From Hyaloperonospora brassicae (taxonomy: Eukaryota; Oomycota; Peronosporomycetes; Peronosporales; Peronosporaceae), in NCBI GenBank assembly GCA_947650285.1, contig CANTFL010000565.1, positions 1-64,000 of the forward strand: 64,000 nt of DNA, read 5' to 3'. Both the position numbers and the translations under genes were made by a program. The notes beneath the pieces are model-generated. The model did not search any database. It was not told the origin of the DNA and saw only the letters and a program-made list of their open reading frames with translations. How positions within the stretch are numbered: the stretch's first letter is position 1; each line of letters begins with the position of its first letter. Positions 47,897-57,613 of this stretch are shown here, piece by piece.

Positions 47897-50582
47897 GGGA
47901 CTGCAGAGGAGCTGGAGACGTCAGCGAGAAGAGTCGACGGGACTCTGACGATGCAAAAAGTAGAGTGACACTACGTGCAGATCTTGCGCGTCCAACGTGG
48001 TGTTAAGTGAGCTCAATTCCAGCACTTGTGTCGAGGCGGACGTTTCGCACTGCTGTACCGCGTGCGACGACTGGGTACTCTCTCTCTCTCTCTCGCTTGA
48101 GCACCAGCTGATCTTTGGATTCGGCGGCGGGCAACAGTAGAAAAACGTCGCACGTCTCTTTGGACCACAGATGCCGATTCCAGATGGCGAGCTGCAGATC
48201 GGGCGAGAGGACGAGGCGCTCGACAATCCCACGTCGCACCTCAGCACCAAACGGCAGCAAGTACACCAGTCACGAGCGTGTCTTCCCGTCTGATTCGCCA
48301 GCTGTCGACTGCCTCGTCTCATGACAGAAAACGCCGCGTTCATTGCAGCGACTGATATTCCCACCGGAGTTTCCCCCATAATGCACCGATACTCGACGTT
48401 TCGGATGTCCACGCGAGACCGACCAATTATGCGTGACCTAAAACGTTCCAAGAGCTTGTCAGCTGGTGCCATGCGGTACGAATGCATGCGGTCGATCCTA
48501 GACTTTGCCTACCACTCTACCATAGTTATCTCGCGCAAAAAGATAGCGTTTCTAAGCTTTTTGCTGCCTTGATCGGGATATATGGCTTCGAGGAAGAACA
48601 GCCTTCCATAGGTATCGACAATCGTCCAGCTCGGCAGAATTTTTTCACAGGCAGGGGTTGCGACATTCTGATCTTGCTCTTTAGGTGCACGCATACGTGA
48701 CAGCCGATAATCTGAATTATCGACTCGCAAATTGTTTGCGGAAACAGTGGTCGATCGCCGTGAGATGGTGTGAAGTCTGACACGCTTCTGTGTCTTGTCA
48801 ACGAGGCTTTCGATCGACACTTATCACTGCATGTTAACATGAGTTGCTTTGCGGAGTCCGTCACAGCAACTTGGTTTGCTTCGTATCAGCAGCACATAAA
48901 CGTGAGCTGACTGATATTCGTTCGATTGAATCACCACGCAAGCTTTATGTGCGACAGGGCGGTCGACAACTAATCGGATCAGAGGCCATGAAGAAATCCA
49001 AGATCTTGGCATCAACTGCAGCCCGCAACGGCACCGGTCATCGGTAGTTATTTGAGCCGTTAGTGTACATTACGGGGGGGGGAAGCATGCACGAGTTAAT
49101 GATAGTCGCACTATACCTCTTCTTTTGATAATTCTACGACGTTAGCATTGTCTGATGCATCCATTACCTAACCCGTTGCCGCATATCCCGTTGATAGGAA
49201 GCCGCAACGCGTAGCACGATCGATCGTGCGGATGCAGCTGCAGCCACTGGATTGTTATACGAGACGCCCAGTATTGCGTCGGCTGCGTCGGGTGTGCGCC
49301 ACAAAGACAGCAGCGCACGGCCGCACATTCTTTGCATTTGCACTTTTATTACCCGTGGATATTGTTGAACCGTTCCGTTTATTGCCAATTATCTTTCTCC
49401 GCCACATTGTACAGCCATTTGCTGATCGTAGCATATGCAACAAGTTTTCGCACCTTTGCGCCTGACTTTAGCTCGGCCTCCGTCGCATAACTTCCGATAT
49501 TGGCACTTTGGGTCTTGCCAAAAGTTGTACAAATATCAACTAACGACAGTCAAAGTATGGCATTATATAGGACACAGCATTCCCAAATCGCATTAGCCAT
49601 CCTTGCATGTAGCGGCCGTGGTTTATGCAAAGGTGTGGAACGCATTTCTGGGTGGTGGATTGCCCACTGTTCAGCGATGAACGCATCGTCTGCTTGCTCC
49701 TAATTTGCACTTCTCTACTGGCGAAAATTGCTCTTTGCGGTTTCGACGAATAGGAGCGCAACACGTGGCATAAATTGAAACCGGTCCGCACCTCCTTCTA
49801 CCACATTTGTTAGTATTCAACGCCACGAAAATGTCACGAGCCGTGTGTGAATGTGCTAATTTTTAATAGCTTTTGTTTGCGGGTGCTGCTCGAGAATATG
49901 CCCGAATACAGCAGTAGCCTTACCGAGAGGGATTGTGTCTGTACTCAGCGTGTGATGATGCTTTTGTCACATTGCGATACAAACAGTGTCTCACGTACTA
50001 CACGCTGCATTTTTTCATTGCGGCGATCTCTTTTGCCAAATCCACGATATTGAAGCATAGTGCAATTGGAAATTGGCTTCGCAGTCTCGAAAAAGATGGA
50101 ACACTCGTAGTACAACAGATAGGATGTTTCGTTCTCACAACGCACTGCAGCAAACCGTAGAAGGCCGCACGAATGTGTGCACAGTCGTGAACACTGGTAA
50201 CATTTTGAACGCCGTTGCAAAAGTGATCGAAAAGCAGATAGCGCAGGAAGTATTTGGTACGTTTCGCGTCATTATATAGTGACGAACGTCGCCTCAATCC
50301 ACATCGATGTAGAAGAAGACTGGGTCGGTACGTTGTGCTTTTCGGTATTGCGCCCCCAACAATGTGTCAACGCTACGATCAACTAACGTGCTTGTAGCGC
50401 ATCAACGTATTTACCAAGATTGACTTGGTTCGCACATTTAGAAAAACACGCGAAATCTACACCTTATATTTTCTGGCGATTTGGTATCGAACGAGAGCGA
50501 AATCTTTCGCGAATTGTAACAGTACAATTTACAAAAACCTTTTCAGAAGCCCATCCCTCAAAAGTGTAAACAGCTTCCGACA
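47897..50582. other. Intergenic region upstream of APC paralogue 2 and the LYR gene
   Basis: About 2.7 kb between two divergent genes. Holds a short CT repeat (48077-48095) and a G9 run (near 49075). The longest frame (188 codons, minus, 47921-48487) has no recognisable motif and starts or ends near repeat sequence. Confidence 0.5.
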
Positions 50583-51080
50583 ATGGGCGTCAAGAGGCGG
50601 GTGCTAGGGCCCGAGATGAAGTCGCTGCAGTACTTCTTGAACCGAACGGCCGTCCTGAAGCAGTACCGAGAGTTTCTCCGCGTTTCACAGCCGTTGGCCT
50701 CTGAGGTGCGGCTGGACGTGCGTCGTCAGATTCGCGCTGGCTTCGACGCCTGCCGCAACGAAGAGGACGAGCAGCGCGTGTGTCTTTTGCTGCGACAAGC
50801 ACGTGACCAGATACAGATGGTGAGTGACTTGGTCGACACTGCAATGGCGCAGCAACGAAGCGAGCGAATACGGGAGAGAGATGACCGATTGGCTGCTGTG
50901 CGGCGGCGAGGAGGAGGACGAGGAGGTGCACCAGCCGTCACGTCTGACACGTGGGTGGAAACGCCATCGGAAGATGCAGATGGTAAGGAGGACGTCAAGG
51001 GCCGCGTAGGCACCGGGTGGCCATGGAAGAGTGGCAAAGTGGCCGACAAGCTGGATCTGCTCGGAACCAAGCGTCGCTGA
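50583..51080 (+). CDS. LYR-motif protein (Complex1_LYR family)
   Basis: A single-exon ORF of 165 residues. The first 85 residues fit the LYR fold: SLQYFLNRTAVLKQYREFLR, with a Q-Y-R in place of L-Y-R. An acidic/basic helix EVRLDVRRQIRAGFDACRNE then has the conserved Arg and Phe, and LLRQARDQIQMVSDL follows. This is nearest in pattern to LYRM2-type proteins. LYR proteins are small mitochondrial assembly or acyl-carrier-binding factors for respiratory complexes and Fe-S proteins. The C-terminal half is Gly/Arg-rich and then polar, ending in WPWKSGKVADKLDLLG, which is not typical of the family. Which LYR subfamily it belongs to, and hence its partner, I cannot tell. Confidence 0.75.
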   Translation: MGVKRRVLGPEMKSLQYFLNRTAVLKQYREFLRVSQPLASEVRLDVRRQIRAGFDACRNEEDEQRVCLLLRQARDQIQMVSDLVDTAMAQQRSERIRERDDRLAAVRRRGGGRGGAPAVTSDTWVETPSEDADGKEDVKGRVGTGWPWKSGKVADKLDLLGTKRR

Positions 51081-51727
51081 CTGAACTACCGCCTTGTGAA
51101 GGAGGCGCTGGGCAGTTACTCGACGGCATTGACGGAGACGAATGGCGCTATGGTGTCAAGAGTAGATGGGGTCGGCCTTGTCAGTCTGTATTGATCATAC
51201 CGCCGCGAACCTGTACAAATAGAGTTTCCGAGCGTATATACAGTATGCGGTTGTACACGATGCAACTGCTGGAATGCGTAGTTTCGCCATCGATGGGAAA
51301 TGTACTCTTCGATCTTCGCGTAACACTGCGCGTACGAAATTGTCGCTCTTCGGTTTCGGCAAGCAGGCTTTCGAGGCTTGTGCTGGCAAATTTTTGAATA
51401 CCACAAAAAATAGTCGTACAAATTTCAATATAAGAAGATAGATATTCGCTCACTGTCGCTTTATTGTCAGATCGATCGTACCGAATTGAAACATGGCAAG
51501 ATCGTATGCGGTCTGACAGTACCCGTACATACCGATCGCGCAAGATGAACGAATACGAAAGAAACAAATGCATCGTCAGCCAGAAGAAAGATAAGCGAAC
51601 TTGTAGGTGTCGTATGCGGGTTTTCGTCTGTTTACTGCGCTCGCAACTGACTCGAACGGGCATTTAGTTGCGCGCGTCGACGTGCAATTGATCGATCAGC
51701 CCCGAGACTACGACTGACGACAAAGAA
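51081..51727. other. Intergenic region upstream of the UIM gene
   Basis: About 650 bp without a recognisable gene; frames here are short on both strands. Confidence 0.5.
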
Positions 51728-52372
51728 ATGGCGTCGTCTCCCGTGCACGCCGGCAGTCAGACATCGCTCCTGAAGGTGCGTGCGTCCAGACGTACCTGTT
51801 AGCTGCATCCTATGGTAAAATACACGATAGTCAGCCACTTATGCCGTCTGACCACCTGTACGCGTTATATGCGTAGCATACGAAGGTCACTGTCAATTCG
51901 GCGTATACGGCTGCACCCGCAGTGCCTGCGCTCACTGAAAATCTGCTGCAAAGGGTAAGTACCACATAGTCAAAAGGCGGAATTTTCGATTCACGAGTTT
52001 GTTTGCAGGACGTATTCGACTACGACTTCAGTCGCGAGCGCGTGTTCCTGGAGATTGCTGAGGCCGAGATCGCTGCTATGCGAAACGCTGAAGAAGAAGA
52101 GAAGGCAGCAGTCGCAGCGCGACAGCAGAACGGGTCGGACGACGAGCTCGTGCGACAGGTACAGTAAATGCAAAAGTTGATGATGACTGGTTGACGTGCC
52201 TAAAATATATCTTTGTGGGTCGTTGTGCTCTGCTTGTTTGCAGAGCACGAAGTTGTCACTGTCGAGTGATGTAAGTTCTCCCAGACGCCACGTCGGCTAT
52301 TCAGCCAAGCCTCGCAGCTCTAGTGAAGAGGATGTTGCAGCCGCGATCTCAGCCTCTCTGCGCGAATACTAA
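51728..52372 (+). CDS. Small protein with C-terminal ubiquitin-interacting motif
   Basis: A four-exon model (51728-51775, 51886-51954, 52009-52158, 52244-52372) with GT-AG introns of 110, 54 and 85 bp joins in frame throughout and gives 131 residues. The individual exons are too short to stand out as ORFs. The middle (about 40-80) is a charged helix (DVFDYDFSRERVFLEIAEAE, then AAMRNAEEEEKAAV). A Ser-rich linker follows. The last 16 residues, SSEEDVAAAISASLRE-Y, fit the UIM consensus (acidic run, hydrophobic, Ala, then Ser two turns on, Glu). A UIM suggests ubiquitin binding in trafficking or degradation, which is inference. I do not recognise the protein. The N-terminal exons are the least sure. 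It ends 89 bp before the SET gene's stop. Confidence 0.6.
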
Positions 52373-52461
52373 TGACGAAGTCGACTCTACTCTACTCGGC
52401 TCGCTGCTTCGCTCTGCAGATCAAATGGCACGTCGTCAAGTTTGCACTTAATGCGCAGCAC

Positions 52462-52935
52462 TTATCGCACGGGATTGCTCGGATGCATCATGTTGTACGC
52501 AAGCCAGTACAGCCGACCGTAGTTGACATACAGCTCCTCTCCTGGCTCAATGTCTCGCATCGCAACGACATTGGCCTTGTTGTGCTCAGGTCGCTTGTCA
52601 AAGTGCACGTTGAAGCCTCCGAACCGTCCTCGGCAGTCGTTGATGTACCGAGCGAGAACATGTGGGCAGTGCAGCGTGTCCACGTACTTGCCGTCGCCCA
52701 GTTTCATGAGATACGACTTGTCCTTGAGCTTCCACGCGGACTCGTGCGTGGGCAGCACCTCTCCCGTGTACTCACAGATGACGGACCCTCTCGGGTGGCG
52801 TCTGGTCGCAAACAGTCCCTTGCCAGCCCGTGGAATATTCGACTCGCGCACCTCAACGCCCGGGTCCTCCTGGTCGGACGTAGCATGTCGGAGGTAGTAG
52901 TACGACCGAGGTACGCACAACTCGGTGTCGTCCAT
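52462..52935 (-). CDS. SET-domain protein (putative protein lysine methyltransferase)
   Basis: This starts at the ATG at 52935 (MDDTELCVPRSYYY) and has 157 residues. The frame stays open to another ATG at 53055 (197 residues), but that start would overlap the NAA20 start codon, so I prefer the inner one. The SET domain fills most of the protein: GKGLFATRRHPRG (SAM loop), ICEYTGEVLP, KYVDTLHCPH, the N-H-type motif ARYINDCRG (His replaced by Asp), then FNVHFDK, VVAMRDIEPGEELYVNYG and a final YWLAYN. No pre-SET or post-SET cysteines are seen. SET enzymes transfer methyl groups from SAM to lysine on histones or other proteins; the target is unknown. It is transcribed divergently from NAA20. Confidence 0.82.
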   Translation of the reverse strand: MDDTELCVPRSYYYLRHATSDQEDPGVEVRESNIPRAGKGLFATRRHPRGSVICEYTGEVLPTHESAWKLKDKSYLMKLGDGKYVDTLHCPHVLARYINDCRGRFGGFNVHFDKRPEHNKANVVAMRDIEPGEELYVNYGRLYWLAYNMMHPSNPVR

Positions 52936-53048
52936 CGAAATCGTTTGTGGCGCGGTCGTCGTACCGGTATCACACCGACTACCGATTGGTTCGCATTCGA
53001 CGGGGGACTTCAGTGTGTGCCATACTGACCTGCCCAGCAGCGAAAGCA
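52936..53048. promoter_or_regulatory. Divergent promoter between SET gene and NAA20
   Basis: 113 bp between the preferred SET start and the NAA20 start. With the longer SET ORF the two genes would overlap by seven bases at their 5' ends. No core promoter motif was identified. Confidence 0.45.
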
Positions 53049-53844
53049 ATGACATCCACCCGCAAGTTCTGCTGCGACGACTTGTTCCGGTTCAATAACG
53101 TCAACTTGGACGTGCTCACGGAGACGGTACGGCACTTTGACACGATGTCGTAGTCGTTTGTAAACAGCTTTGCGTTATGACGGCAGTGAGTGACGAAGTG
53201 TTCTGCGTGGTTGACACTTGTCAGTACAATTTGTCCTTTTACCTCCGGTATCTGTCCAAGTGGCCGGACTATTTCCTCGTACAGAAAGACCCCAACGGCA
53301 CCATCATGGGCTACAGTATGGATCGATATTCCTGCTCTTTTCATATGATCTGCACGTCAGATGACGGCATGAGGCCGTGTCGCTCTAACATGTGCCCTAC
53401 TTTTTGGTGCTTCTGCTTCGCAGTCATGGGCAAAGCTGAAGGACAAGATACCGATTGGCACGGACACGTGACGGCAGTAACGGTCGCTCCGGAGTTCCGA
53501 CGTCTTGGTCTGGCCAAGAAGCTCATGGACTACTTGGAAAACGTGTCTATAGAGCTCTACGACGGCTACTTCGTGGACTTGTTCGTGCGCGTTTCCAATT
53601 CGCTGGCTATTGGAATGTACGAAAAGTTTGGTTACTCAGTCTACAGGCGTGTGCTGGGATACTACTCAAGTGCAGAGGACGGAGAGGACGCTTTTGGTAC
53701 GCTGTGGTAGAGCTGGGCATAGGCTGTCATCAAGTCTGACGGGACGCGCTTGTGTTGATAGATATGAGAAAAGCGCTTCCTCGAGACGTCGATAAAAAGT
53801 CGGTGATCCCGTTGCCGTATCCTATCACACCAGACCAATTGTAG
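53049..53844 (+). CDS. NAA20: NatB catalytic subunit NAA20
   Basis: Four exons (53049-53126, 53225-53315, 53424-53696, 53762-53844) with GT-AG introns of 98, 108 and 65 bp give 174 residues; human NAA20 has 178. The enzyme acetylates the N-termini of proteins starting Met-Asp, -Glu, -Asn or -Gln, with NAA25 as partner, on ribosomes. The start MTSTRKFCCDDLFRFNNVNL is the family's. NLSFYLRYLSKWPDYFLVQ, HGHVTAVTVAPEFRRLGLA (acetyl-CoA-binding Q/R-x-x-G-x-A type loop, RRLGLA) and FGYSVYRRVLGYYS follow. The last exon gives DMRKALPRDVDKKSVIPL, which is conserved. Reading through the last intron instead would end at a stop soon after AFGTLW and lose this tail. Confidence 0.95.
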
Positions 53845-54570
53845 CCACATCGTGGCTTTGCTACTCTGCAACGATTGGTGGTCACTAAGGAAATGGCATT
53901 GCGTTGATAATCCGACGCGCGCAGAGTATACGATGGATAGACGATCCGAAAATGCGATGTCTCGACGAGTCGAGTGTTGAGTCAATGGACTGTGTAGGTG
54001 GCAGACTCTTGGTCACGGGTGACTCGCATGCATTTCCATGACTATGTCGGTGCATTGGTTGATGAATGGATGGAAACTTTGGGGTTGCAAGGTCGTTCCG
54101 AACTGTGCAATTGATCGGTTCATACATGGAAACGATTGAGCCGAAGACATGATGGTCGATGTCAAGTGGAGTGTAGCACTCATTCATATCGATCATTGGT
54201 TCAGCTCTTCGATCTGATGATACGTTTGACGTTAAGCGTAACACCTCATGGTGGCAGAACAGATAAATTTTGAGCCGTTGTCTATATCGCCAAGTCATTC
54301 GAGAGCTTCGTGGACGTCTCGAACCCTCAACGCAAGCTCGACTACACAATACCAACAGCTTTAGCCCCGTCATGTCAGAAGTCGTAGCTACACGAGTGTC
54401 GAGATTAAAGTTACCGCAGTGCTCGAAGAGCTCTGACATGAAGAGTCACTTGCTTATTGTCTCAGAGTTCAGCACGGCCAGACAAACGAGTGCAGCATTA
54501 CGAGGCGTCGTTTATGTTGCAAGCCTATGACGAAGCTATTAGCGAGCGTGCGCTAGTCCAAAGCCAAACT
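53845..54570. other. Intergenic region between NAA20 and Gypsy-B
   Basis: About 730 bp. A 184-codon open frame on the minus strand (53885-54439) has no recognisable motif and low apparent coding character; not annotated. Confidence 0.45.
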
Positions 54571-54962
54571 TGTAACGGGGCACACCCTTGCGTGAACTTA
54601 ACGCAAGGGTTTCGGTGCGCCCGACAGACGTACACGAGGCAAACGAGGAAGCGTAGGTAAGGTAAAAGTAGAACTATTATATTAATATAATTAAGTCTAA
54701 CCACTGCCTCTCTGTTTGACTTAACTTAATGATACTAATCTAACTGAGTGTATGGTGACGTCTCGTCACCACTCATTGCGCGCGTCTTGCGGCGATTGGT
54801 GGGTTGATATCATCAAGATATCAACCAATGAACAGACTCTTTGGTCGACCCTTCAATATCACCACCATTGGTGATATTGTTAAAAGAACATTCAACATAA
54901 TATTCTATAATTGTCATTATCTCTCAAATGACATTTTCCATGTAACGGGCTGCCCCGTTACA
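54571..54962 (-). repeat. Gypsy-B 3' LTR (392 bp)
   Basis: Starts TGTAACGGGGCACACC and ends with the palindrome TGTAACGGGCTGCCCCGTTACA-like terminus (54941-54962). It shares the block GCGCGCGTCTTGCGGCGATT and the following GGTGGGTTGATATCATCA region with the Gypsy-A LTRs, but is shorter and diverged, so it belongs to a sister family. Confidence 0.85.
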
Positions 54963-55093
54963 TCACCCCCCCCCTTAACTGATAGTCACCATGTGACAAT
55001 CAAAAATATGGCGGCTACCCGTTGGGCACCATTGGGACAGGGAGCACTTATGGTCCGTTCCATTCACTTTCCGCTTGACCTCGCATAGTTAAC

Positions 55094-56151
55094 ATGTCTA
55101 TGCGAGGTGACTCAAGACCCGCACAGCCCGGTGCTGTGGTAGCCTCTGCGGCAGACGATTCGTCGTCTGCTGCTCGTTCTCCGCCTGCAGCAACAGGTGC
55201 ACGCGGTACCACACCGCGTGCACATGATGACCCCGACATTGAGGTCATCTACTCTGGCGAGTCAGACGTGTCTGACTCGGGCAATGGTTCGAAAAGCGAA
55301 CACCAACCGGTGCAAGGTACCGTTTGCACTGTTTGTCGAGTGAGGCAGACATTCCTCGCCTCACATGGGGAGACCCTTGTGCGAGTTGTGTTGACAACTC
55401 GCAGCGTGCACATAGGGACGTGTATTCCCTAAGTTTGCCCTGGGGAAGGGCACACATCTCGGCTGAGATGCGCGACGCGATTGCAAACTTGCAATCCGTC
55501 TACAAGCACCTAGGGCGCGTGTTTACCGATGGGCCACAGGACCAATCGGATGGGTCTCGTTATACTGGCGGACGAGACCTTCAACATCCATCAACAGCTG
55601 AGAGCGGGGCTCTCAGCTTGTGTAAGAGGGTGGACACCCCCGCCACTGGACGAGGTAGCTCGTCCTTGATCCTGAATCGTCACGGTGATTCAAGATACGC
55701 TCCACTAGAAAGCGTTGACCACCGTGAGCATCCACCAAAGGATGTGGTGGAGGAGGAAAGACCTCCTCTAGATGATTCGGCTCACCATCTCGACTTTTGC
55801 GAGATGGATCGCGCAACCGATGAATTGCGCGATGACTTGAAGCACGAGCGCGACCGGCGCTACGCTTTGACTGATACCGTGCGGAAGAACCGCAAGGATC
55901 GCGAGGCTGATCGGGTGAGAGATCGCGCCGATTATGCCACAGCGCAGCTTCAGGTCGAGCGGGATGTCCGCTCCCTTTATAGCGAGCTGGCGACAGCTCG
56001 CGGAGAGATATCTCGGTTGAGTTCCGAGGTATCATATCTGCGCGACCAGACGGATCGTCTGGATCGCGAACGCAAGAACTTGATGGATGTTCTTGAACGT
56101 GGGGGCTATATTCATCGGAAGAAGAAGGCTCGTACTGACAGTACGGCCTGA
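55094..56151 (+). CDS. Antisense ORF of Gypsy-B, coiled-coil protein, one frameshift
   Basis: Runs opposite to gag-pol. It starts at ATG 55094 (MSMRGDSRPAQPG), 132 bp from the LTR. A first segment (to about 55320) is rich in Ser, Ala and Pro with DDPDIEVIYSGESDVSDSG. It shifts frame before a Cys-containing block (PRLTWGDPCASCVDNSQRAH) and LPWGRAHISAEMRDAIANLQ, and then reads on to the stop at 56151. The last 130 residues are strongly charged heptad-like sequence (LRDDLKHERDRRYALTDTV, then SLYSELATARGEISRLSSEV) ending in a basic KKKARTDSTA tail that could be a nuclear signal. The 3' half overlaps the pol chromodomain and its linker. The homologous remnant in Gypsy-A and the similarly placed ORF in Gypsy-C argue against a chance ORF. 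Function unknown. Confidence 0.6.
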
Positions 56152-57080
56152 GCTTCCCCACGTAAAACGTAGGATGCGTGCGCATCTGTCGTGGCAATTC
56201 GATCGTGTATGCATTGCCATTGCGATGCAACACTTAAAATGGCCCAATGTACTTCGGCAGTAGTTTACTACTGCCGACACTAGTGACTGCGCGTCCAGGT
56301 AAGTTTACCGTAGACAGTAGTACTAGGTCATTAACTCTAAATGAAAGAACATTTGCTCTTTAATTCTTGTCTGCGTTTCGTTTCTGACGATCCACCGCAT
56401 TTGCGATGGAGTCCTGAACGAAACGGACTACCGCCTCTCGAGTCAGCAGGAAGTTCTCTGCTGACTATTTGTTTGGTCTTTCAGTGCGCTTCGTGCGCGC
56501 TGCTAAGAGATTGTTCTCTTCTTCAGCGAGGTTGTCTTCTTCCTCGCTGGAATAATCGTTGACGATGCTGAATATATCAGCATCGTCATCATCATCCGAG
56601 TCAGTAATAGCGTCGCCGCTATTATTGCGGTGGTGTGCTTCATCGATGTCGGCATTGTCGACATCGGCATCATACGTGACGACGTTAGCGTCGACACGTG
56701 ATGAGCAAGAGCCAAAACGGTTTTTGCTCGAGCGAGTCCCTCCCCCCTTATCCAAGAGTCTCCTTCTAGATGGGCGGGTACACGTGGATGGCGTTAACCA
56801 TTCACGTAAAACGGTGTGTGCAGTGTTGAGGCATGCACCGAATGATTGATTGGCGAATTCCACCATGGGTAGGAATTCGCTCCAAATCGAAAACGAGTGG
56901 ACATATCCTCGAAGGATCTCTTCGAGGACACGGTTCGCACGTTCCGTCTTACCATATGTTTCGGGATGGTCAGAAGTGGACATCGTCAACCGTGTTCCAA
57001 GAGAACGGAACACGATTTGCCAAAATGCCGCCGTGAACCGAGGTTCACGGTCGGATACGAGTTCACGGGGTAACCCGTGG
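55540..57080 (-). pseudogene. Gypsy-B integrase and chromodomain remnant
   Basis: Read from 57080 on the minus strand: HGLPRELVSDREPRFTAAFW (second catalytic Asp of the DDE triad), then MSTSDHPETYGKTERANRVL with the Glu, and MVEFANQSFGACLNTAHT. An acidic insert (DADVDNADIDEAHH, then DSDDDDDADIFSIVNDYSSE) follows, as in Gypsy-A. After a break come YTIELPRQMRTHPTFYVGKL and RPY, the integrase C-terminal motif, then a polar linker and the chromodomain GGQRFLVERIL…YLVQWRGCPP. A stop follows, and the domain's last helix (MDVEGLVRQY) continues in another frame near 55560. Non-functional. Confidence 0.85.
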
Positions 57081-57554
57081 TGTAACGGGGTTACACGTCG
57101 GCTGGTAGCCGACGATAGGTGTGGTACACACACGAGAGGGGGGTATCCTATAAGGTAATATTAGAACACAGTGAGCGTATCAATTGTTGAAGACTGGTGT
57201 CTGTCATCAATTGATTGCAAGATCTTTTAAGAGGTTATTTAGGGCAGGTTAAATATGTTGTTCTAAGGTGTTCTTTTAGGTTAAATGAAGAAATAAATTC
57301 AGTTCCCATTTTGATAAACATAAGACACGTGCCTTACGAGGCGTCTTTGATCGGGAGGACAGAAGCAACGCCTGTAAAGGTAGCTTGTCCTCGAGCACTC
57401 TGTGCTGTGCTTCATTTGAATCGTTTGGTCCCTCTGGAACGGGGACCGTAAGCTCTCTGAGCTGTTGACTCTCTGAGTCGGGTTCTCTGAACCGAAGTTG
57501 CTCATTGAGCGTAAAGTCTTCCTCTGACTTAAGGAGCTGTATAGCTCCGCTAGA
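57081..57554 (+). repeat. Gypsy-C 5' LTR (about 474 bp)
   Basis: The left end is exact (TGTAACGGGGTTACA palindrome at the junction with Gypsy-B). The right end is inferred from the candidate primer site at 57557, because the 3' LTR is outside the window. Confidence 0.6.
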
Positions 57555-57556
57555 CT

Positions 57557-57569
57557 TGGTAGCACTTGT
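57557..57569 (+). other. Candidate primer binding site of Gypsy-C
   Basis: TGGTAGCACTTGT matches TGGTAGTACTTGT next to the 5' LTR of Gypsy-A except for one base. The tRNA was not identified. Confidence 0.45.
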
Positions 57570-57613
57570 AGTCAATCTACACCTGAGTCGGTAACGACTG
57601 ATCCTCTGCGAGG

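Larger units (their letters stand above)
54571..57080 (-). mobile_element. Ty3/Gypsy element Gypsy-B, 3' part, interrupted by Gypsy-C
   Basis: A minus-strand element related to Gypsy-A. The 3' LTR is at 54571-54962 and a polypurine tract abuts it (AAGGGGGGGGGTGA on the minus strand). Then come the antisense ORF, chromodomain, integrase C-terminus and half of the integrase core. At 57080 the integrase is cut by the LTR of Gypsy-C, and the remaining pol, gag and 5' LTR must lie beyond the right edge of the window. Confidence 0.88.

Noticed and set aside
53697..53710. NAA20 ending at the stop after AFGTLW
   Set aside because: This stop lies in an intron; splicing to 53762 restores the family's conserved C-terminus and expected length.
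53885..54439. 184-codon minus-strand ORF downstream of NAA20
   Set aside because: No recognisable domain, overlaps the probable NAA20 3' end, and no supporting context.
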